Shown here one piece after another: positions 1 to 5,006 of a stretch of 5,006 nucleotides of DNA. Source of the DNA: Methanosphaera sp. rholeuAM130 (GTDB lineage: Archaea; Methanobacteriota; Methanobacteria; Methanobacteriales; Methanobacteriaceae). The stretch lies in NCBI GenBank assembly GCA_003266065.1, contig MUZY01000250.1, positions 791 to 5,796 on the forward strand. The letters are read 5' to 3'. Within the stretch, counting starts at the first letter, position 1; every line of letters starts with the position of its first letter. Both the position numbers and the translations under genes were made by a program. The notes beneath the pieces are model-generated. The model was given only the letters and a program-made list of their open reading frames with translations, was not told the origin of the DNA and did no database searches.

Positions 1-3000
1 TATCCGATTGTATCCATAACGGCATTGATACCGTTAATTAAATCGTCACCGTATCTATCCGTCAAGGTCTTATTGTTTATGATTGTATAATACGACCTTG
101 CAAGTGCTATTCTAAATGCCTTGTCCATCAATCCGACTTGTCTGCTGTATAAATCTCTGAAGTTTCCATCAAGCACTACCACGACATCTATTCTTGTCTT
201 GTTCCATCCGTCCGGTCTATACATGTCCTCCAGTTCTTCGTATTCCGGTGTTTCCTTCAGTTTTTTACCGTCGGCACCGGCACTAGGGGATGATGACCAT
301 GTAGGTTTCATTCCAAGCAGTCTAAGTACGAGTGATACCAGCTGACCGTCATCACGGGCTGTCTCCGTATCCCATATACCCAATACCACCTTGGTAGTGT
401 TTTTATCAGTATGATTCAACATGACATCCAACAATTCCTTGGATTTATCGTATGCGATTTTTGTCGGAATTTCAGATGATTGATCCTGATAGAAGTTTTT
501 ACCGGTATCTATGGCACCTGGGTTGTTGATTGGATCTCCACCACTTCCCGGTTCCACATAACCGGCACTTAATGCATTAATGAAACTGTTGACCTCATTT
601 GCCGTACTTTGTTTAAGCGTTTTAATGTAACTTAATGCCAAGTCAAATGATTTGTTCAAGGCTTCAGTCGGATTATCTGTCAGTCTGTTTAATAAAACAT
701 CCTTATCCGTGGTTATCAATTCCTTAACGATATTCACGCATTTGTCTTGAATATCGCTTCTTTTTGAAGCACTTATATCAGAATACCTCTTATTCTCATA
801 TAGATATGAGATTTCATCAATGAGGGAGGTTGTATCACCTGCCTCGTTATATTCATATTCTGTTGATAGCATTGAAGATACAAGCAGTGCTATCTCATCA
901 TCAGACCAGTTTTGACCAATTACATGCACTCCATAAGGGTATAATGTACTGGTTAAGCTGTTGATGTAATCATTGATTTTACTGACCAATTCATCATCAT
1001 CCAAATCGGATAGGTTAATGTTCATGTCCTGATCATATTCCTCGGCCAGTATAACCTCACGCATGGAATTTGCCAACTCCACACGCATATCATTATCGGC
1101 TACTTCATATTCCTCAGTCAATGAATGCAGGTATGATAAATTACCGTACAATGTTGTCAATGTCATTGGCGGGGTCAAGTGGTCGATAATAACCGCTGAT
1201 GCTCTTCTTTTTGCCGTCAATCCCTCGGATATACCGTCGGTAATATAGAAGTATACCTGTGGAATACTTCCGGTCACTACTGTTGTAAAGTCACTGTCTG
1301 AACACAGCACTTCCTTACCTGATAGCCATTCGTGCGTTGCATGTCTTCCGATGAAAACCATTGCATTATATTCTTCATCCTGAAGGTATGAATAGAAAGC
1401 AAGATACTGGTAATGTGGTGGTACTATACTGTTATGGTATAGCTGTTCGGCATTTCCTTCCCAACCCCTTTGAGGTTCGGGTGCGATAAACACGTTACCG
1501 TACTGAATCCCCGGAAGTACAAAGTACTGTGTACCTTCCCTTTCGACAATCATGATGTTTCCCGGAAATTCACCCCAGCCGGATAGCCCTTGAATTTCAT
1601 ATGATAAAAACTCCTCCTTCAATAGGAGATATTCATCATAATATGATTCATTTGACGAGAGAACATAATTTTTCAGTGTTTCAGTTATGTTTTTTATCAA
1701 TGGAATTACTTTTCCCGATAAACTGCCGGGTACCAATTCAATTACTCCATTGTACCACTGGTCAAGGTTATCCGCATAGTTTGTATAATTTAAATCAACT
1801 GCCTTTTTGGCACATTCACCGATATAGGCGATAGGACCTTCGGATATGCATACCTTATTGATGTCGTCCAGTTTATCATACCACTGTTTGAATTTGGATA
1901 CCGGATATAACAATACGCCGGGAGTGTCCTTAAGTGAGTTTATCTCATCTTCAGTCATATTTTCCAAATCTATCTGGTACGTGTTGTTGTACTGATAGCC
2001 GTATATTTCATCATATGATGAATTGTTGAAGTCGGCCATCACTTCCACCAGTCCGTTTGCCCAATTGGCTACATTTGTACCCTGTGAAAGCATCTGTGCC
2101 AGGAGTATCGTTGAATTGGACGGAATGTTCTTAACGTCATATCCATTGTCTTTCAGGATATTCAATAGGTTCAGCACACTTTCAACGGGATCCAGATAAC
2201 TGGCCGCTATGTTCTGTTTGCCTGGAGGATAGTTATAATAAATCAGAGCTATCTTCTTTTGGCTGTTTTCCAGGTATTTCAATAACACCCAATTGTACAC
2301 AGAATTTCCCAGCACTTCAATATTTCCTTCATGAGGCACGTAACCGCTGATGGATGCTCCCGTATCGTCATCGATATATGAATCGTATCCACCTACAAAT
2401 GTAGGCGTTACGGCTCCCTGAGCTTCGCTGATAGTTATATGCCACCATTTGTCTCCGCTTAACGTACCCAAACCGGTTGTTCCCAGGTCATATTCCGCAT
2501 TTGAAACGTAATCCGAGTGAACGGCTTTAAGTATCGGCACGTTCATCCGTGTGAAAAATGGAGTGACCTTATTGAAGTCGGTTCCTCCAAGTCCATATGC
2601 CACCATATTTATCAGTGCATCGATTCTGACCTCACTTTCAGTAGTGTTGTCCATGAATTCGGATAAGCTGCTGCAATTCGTGAATATCCTGTACATTACC
2701 TCCAGCTGTTCATTGGTTCCACCATAAGCAACTATTGGAATGACATTCAAGCCCAGTGATTCGAACTTGTCGATCATGGCATAGTATGGCTGAAGCTGTT
2801 GTGAATCAACATACAGTTTACTTTCAATCAATCCGATTGTAGGTCTTGAACTATTGATGTAATCGTTTTTATATTCCTCGAAACCCGTCTGCCAATTTCC
2901 TTCATCATCAATATAGGAATACCATTTTTCACGATATATTCCATATACCGGTGTATTCAATGATTCTGGCGGTAAATTATATGACAGGGTGTACTTTGTA

Positions 3001-5006
3001 GGGTTGATTGAGTTGAGCAGCCATAAAAGCATGTTTCTGTGTCCATCAACACTGCCGATATCCTTGTATAATGTTGCCCTATTATACAAATCAGGTATGC
3101 CCTCGGTATTTTTTATATACTCGTATATTTCCGAGTACAATAAACCGCGTGATGTATTGAAGTAATAATCGTACAGTACATCTATTGCCACGTTATTTAT
3201 TTGTGAAATCTTATCCGTTCCTTTTATGATGAATGTGGAGTTTTTCATGAAATCCACGGATGAAGCCGTTGTTGATACCGGAGGTTCCAATATTAAAAAA
3301 ATCTTATTCATTTTGTTTTTGTTAATATCGGGGTTGTTGGCCAATATCTTATTGAGCTTTTCATATATTCCTGAACTCAGCCAATCGGCTATGAATATGT
3401 CTGATGATTCAAGATATGCCTTTAATTCCTGGTCGGACATGGTCAATGCCTGATTGTCCGTCCTGATTTGAATATCAACCAATCCGGCATATTGTGTCAG
3501 AACGCTTTTTGATGCCTGATTATATGAATTCGTACCTGAATTGTCGCTTATGATGAATATGGATATTTTGTTCGGATTGTAAACGATAACGCTAAAGTTC
3601 TTATTGTTGTTGTCATAGTTTATTTCTTCCACGTCTTGACTTTGATTGACGATAACGTTTATCGTTGAATAACCGTAGTCTCTTGGAGTCCAATTCACGT
3701 TGATTATCGTTGACTGTCCAATATCCAGTGGGTTGATGACCATAGTTTTTATCAGATTTCTTGAAATGTCATCGTCCACATATACATTCACCGTTGCATC
3801 GGATGATTTTCTAAGACCGACGTTCGTTATATTGATTTGAAGAGTCGTCATTTTATTGATGGTTATATCATCTTCAAATATAACGTCGCTTACATCCAAA
3901 TCAGAGAACTTTGTGTATATTGCATCATAGGTGCTGCTGTAGATATTGTTTTCATGTGTTACTTCACTGACAATATCTTCCATATCTATGATAACGCTTA
4001 TTTTCACGTTTTCTACGTCATAATTATAATCAACGTCAAATAGAATTATTTTCCTCTCGAATGAATTTAGGTTGGACACGCTTTTGGTATAGCTTTGATT
4101 GTTAAGCTTTAACGTAACGTCGAATTGCTTTGCATCTCTGCTTCCGATGTTTTCCAATGAAACTCCGACCTGGTTAGTTTCATCCAAACAGAACATGTTT
4201 CTATACTCTTCACTGTTCGGATTGAGTATAACGTTTTTGACCGTCAGGTCAGGTAGCATATTCTGATTATAGTATCTAACCAGCATTGTACTGGCTACAA
4301 TCTTAAAGTAAGCACCGACTCGTTGAAATTCCAGAGTATTATCCAATCCAATGTTGTATTTGCCGGTCACATTCCATGAACATACTCCATCATATCCTCC
4401 TTGAGGAGAAAATGATTCCAATATTTCGCCATTAAATCTGTACAGTGCATTTGTACTTGCCAGATAATATGACGTCAGCTTGGCTTCATATACATCTGAA
4501 CCTGAGTATACTCCATGAAACTTTGTTGAACCTACATAATCATCAATATTTGCAACGTCATGACCAAGATTAATGGTATAATAATATGAATCATAGTCGT
4601 CGTCGTCATATGCAATAATCAGATTGGACATTTTTACTCTTGCAGTCTGTGATTTGGTCAAATCGACACGAATATAATTGCCGTCCAAACTTATCAAGTC
4701 CGTGACATCATAATGGATTACATAATCGCTGGTAACACGGGTAATGTTATCGTTTAGAATGACAGGCCCATCGTTGGTGTATGTGGCACTCAATGTTTCA
4801 TTGAGAAGTGTCTTGCCGTTGAATGACAATTCAATTGGAACCGGATAGTCCATATACATGTTTGCCATATAAACGGACGTAATCAAATGTGCCGAACGCA
4901 CTTTAACATTGTCCGATACTGGCTTGAAGATATACGTCACGTTTCTGTCATTAAAATCCACGTTCACGTCGGAAAAATCCACTCCATCTTCAATTTCTTC
5001 ATTGTT
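1..5006 (-). CDS. cobN: CobN-like chelatase large subunit fused to N-terminal DUF3344 and CARDB surface domains (partial at both ends)
   Basis: One uninterrupted minus-strand frame fills the window: 1,668 full codons from 5006 to 3, with two bases of the next codon at 2-1. Start and stop are both outside, so no ribosome binding site or signal peptide can be judged. The order is DUF3344-like region, two CARDB-type domains, then a CobN/ChlH-type region of nearly 1,190 residues. Ordinary CobN is about 1,250-1,400 residues, so the whole protein probably exceeds 1,850. Family knowledge: CobN is the tetrapyrrole- and metal-binding subunit of ATP-dependent cobaltochelatase, working with AAA+ partners (CobS/CobT or ChlI/ChlD types). 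None of these partners is in the window. No membrane-spanning segment is visible, about 30 N-x-S/T sites occur, and only about seven cysteines are present, which suits an exported protein. GC in hand-counted 60-base lines ranges from about 30 to 53 percent. The symbol is a family label: cobalt insertion is not demonstrated, and the altered motifs argue for caution. Confidence 0.93.
147..554 (-). other. C-terminal conserved blocks of the CobN-like region
   Basis: Residues 1485-1620 contain EPGSGGDPINNPGAIDTGKNFY, matching the CobN 'PSG-GDP-x-x-x-x-LPTGRNFY' block. IPTKIAYDKSKELLD follows, then VVLGIWDTETARDDG (W1545, R1551, G1554), matching the 'LWGTETMRTGG' block. LRLLGMKPTW and TRIDVVVVLDGNFRDLY complete the series, matching 'PRIDVTVRISGFFRD'. 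The Thr-Arg-Thr-Gly-Gly stretch of the family reads here as ETARDDGQ, so one Gly is replaced by Asp. The order and spacing otherwise agree with a complete CobN fold. The window ends about 50 residues after this block, with LMDKAFRIAL matching the 'LLDEAV' helix. Confidence 0.85.
1137..1511 (-). other. Central conserved core of the CobN-like region, with altered H-x-G-T-H-G motif
   Basis: Residues 1166-1290 hold the most conserved part of the chelatase family. GNVFIAPEPQRGWEG (1170-1184) corresponds to the usual GNVF-x-x-x-QPPRG block, and LYHN...VPPHYQYLAFYSYL to the 'YHD-LPPHHYLAFY' block. FIGRHATHEWLSGKEV (1218-1233) corresponds to the usual H-x-G-T-H-G-T-x-EW-LPGK. AKRRASAVIIDHLTPPMT (1265-1282) is close to consensus. 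Kept residues are G1220, H1222, T1224, E1226, W1227, G1230 and K1231. Changed ones, relative to the consensus as I remember it, are the first His (F1218), Thr to R1221, Gly to A1223, an extra His at 1225, and Pro to S1229. In the magnesium chelatase relatives a conserved Glu in this area is implicated in catalysis; E1226 may be its equivalent. Confidence 0.85.
3576..3911 (-). other. CARDB-type immunoglobulin-like domain 2 (protein domain)
   Basis: Residues about 366-477 repeat the CARDB plan: a KFSDLDVSDVIFEDD opening, an 'INITNVGLRKSSDATVNVY' centre with the N-x-G turn, a 'VNWTPRDYGYSTINVIV' strand pair, and a closing DVEEINYDNNNKNFSV. The last segment matches the classic E-x-N-x-D-N-N end of these domains. 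Sequence identity to the first copy is low by eye, so this is an old duplication or two separate acquisitions. The junction to the CobN-like region is short, at about VYNPNKISIFI (residues 475-484). Confidence 0.83.
3915..4256 (-). other. CARDB-type immunoglobulin-like domain 1 (protein domain)
   Basis: Residues about 251-364 begin with LPDLTVKNVILNPN, the typical opening of a CARDB (cell-adhesion-related) domain. A 'VSLENIGSRDA' segment follows, matching the usual 'V-N-G' middle strand. The domain closes with DMEDIVSEVTHENN, the usual acidic-Glu-Asn-Asn end. In archaeal and bacterial surface proteins such domains act as spacers or binding modules outside the cell. It is directly followed by a second copy, so the pair probably forms a rod that holds the C-terminal chelatase-like region away from the N-terminal domain. 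Confidence 0.8.
4257..5006 (-). other. DUF3344-like N-terminal beta-sandwich region (protein domain)
   Basis: Residues 1-250 resemble the DUF3344 family of archaeal surface proteins, which has no established biochemical function. Supporting landmarks, in the order usual for the family, are a VRSAHL strand near residue 37, an FNG turn (62-64), a YDVTDLI segment (99-105), a strand ending in an acidic loop that precedes a YYYTINLG stretch (about 141-148), and a second FNG (191-193) in the context ALYRFNGE. The region is rich in alternating hydrophobic/polar strands and in Asn, Asp and Tyr. Members of this family are commonly followed by CARDB domains, as here. The residues upstream of position 5006 are unseen, so a signal peptide or further repeat domains may precede it. 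The family call comes from remembered motifs and not from a profile search. Confidence 0.72.

Larger units (their letters stand above)
3..3566 (-). other. CobN/ChlH-type chelatase large-subunit region (protein domain, C-terminal end outside window)
   Basis: Residues 481-1668 follow the CobN plan. The first part has an alpha/beta opening (ISIFIISDNSG), then GIYREKWY, then a P-TIGLIESKLYVDS...GLNVIPIVAYGG stretch. In CobN this stretch is the 'P-VGI-x-R...LE-x-G-NV-PVF' block. A 'VPILKAVHSDY' segment and a YNYPPGKQNI block (924-933, followed by LDPVES) come next, then GWGEFPG (1143-1149) and the central active-site blocks. After these is a helical, less conserved insert (about 1290-1480), then SGGDPINNPGAIDTGKNFY (1488-1506) and RIDVVVVLDGNFRD (1605-1618). 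Typical CobN runs roughly 200-270 residues past the last block and includes a Trp/Tyr-rich end, which should lie beyond position 1. The region is colinear with the family throughout and shows no frameshift. Confidence 0.92.

Noticed and set aside
121..345. Plus-strand open frame of 74 codons, Ser/Thr/Pro-rich
   Set aside because: It is the opposite strand of the well-supported CobN-like blocks around RIDV...FRD. Its composition mirrors the codon pattern of that strand and it has no family resemblance.
1063..1248. Plus-strand open frame of 61 codons
   Set aside because: It lies antisense to the conserved IIDHLTPPMT block. There is no recognisable domain or ribosome binding site.
1601..1834. 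Plus-strand open frame of 77 codons with His/Cys-rich content
   Set aside because: It is antisense to the CobN-like region just upstream of GWGEFPG. Its His and Cys residues fall at irregular spacing and do not form a metal-binding motif.
3226..3453. Plus-strand open frame of 75 codons containing a hydrophobic stretch (KKILFILFLLISGLLANILL) that looks like a membrane segment
   Set aside because: The minus strand here encodes the start of the CobN-like region in the long frame. Its Asn/Lys/Ile-rich codons naturally give Leu/Phe/Ile on the other strand, and there is no homologue or start context to support it. It was the most tempting of the short frames.
3..3566. Straight assignment as a cytoplasmic cobaltochelatase of the aerobic B12 pathway
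   Set aside because: The fold is clearly CobN-type, but the surface-type N-terminal domains, altered central motif and likely methanogen host do not fit that role. Only the family name is kept.
3837..4043. Plus-strand open frame of 68 codons rich in Ile, Tyr and Phe
   Set aside because: It is antisense to the junction of the two CARDB-type domains, which match their family well. Its composition is a by-product of that strand.
1..5006. Possible pseudogene because of the missing start and stop
   Set aside because: The frame is unbroken for 1,668 codons and all conserved blocks appear in order. The ends are cut by the window and not by mutation.

Overview
The window lies entirely inside one very large protein-coding gene on the minus strand. 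Read from position 5006 down to position 3, the frame gives 1,668 codons without a stop. It has neither a convincing start nor a stop inside the window, so both ends of the gene lie outside. No other gene, RNA gene, mobile element, CRISPR array, promoter or terminator could be supported. Residue numbers below are local: residue 1 is the codon at 5004-5006 and residue 1668 the codon at 3-5.

The protein has a surface-protein front and a chelatase-like back. In order it shows a DUF3344-like beta-sandwich region (residues about 1-250), two CARDB-type immunoglobulin-like domains (about 251-364 and 366-477), and a CobN/ChlH-type large chelatase subunit region (about 481 to the end). The CobN part carries many family landmarks: a YNYPPG block, a GWGEFPG block, a GNVF...RGWEG block, an H-x-T-x-EW-x-x-GK block, an AKRR...IIDHLTPPMT block, a TGKNFY block and an RIDV...FRD block. 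The last part of a CobN domain should lie beyond position 1.

The combination suggests a methanogenic archaeon, most likely of the Methanobacteriales (Methanobrevibacter, Methanosphaera or relatives), where adhesin-like surface proteins joined to CobN-like domains are known. Frequent ATA and AGA codons, abundant Asn, Asp, Tyr and Ser, few cysteines (about seven) and many N-x-S/T sites fit an exported archaeal protein. The organism assignment is an inference.

The main point of interest is functional. CobN normally works in the cytoplasm with ATP-driven AAA+ partners to insert cobalt, and methanogens have other enzymes for that step. Here the domain is joined to outward-facing modules, and its most conserved motif is altered at several positions. 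A role in capturing, remodelling or de-metallating tetrapyrroles at the cell surface is a reasonable but untested idea.
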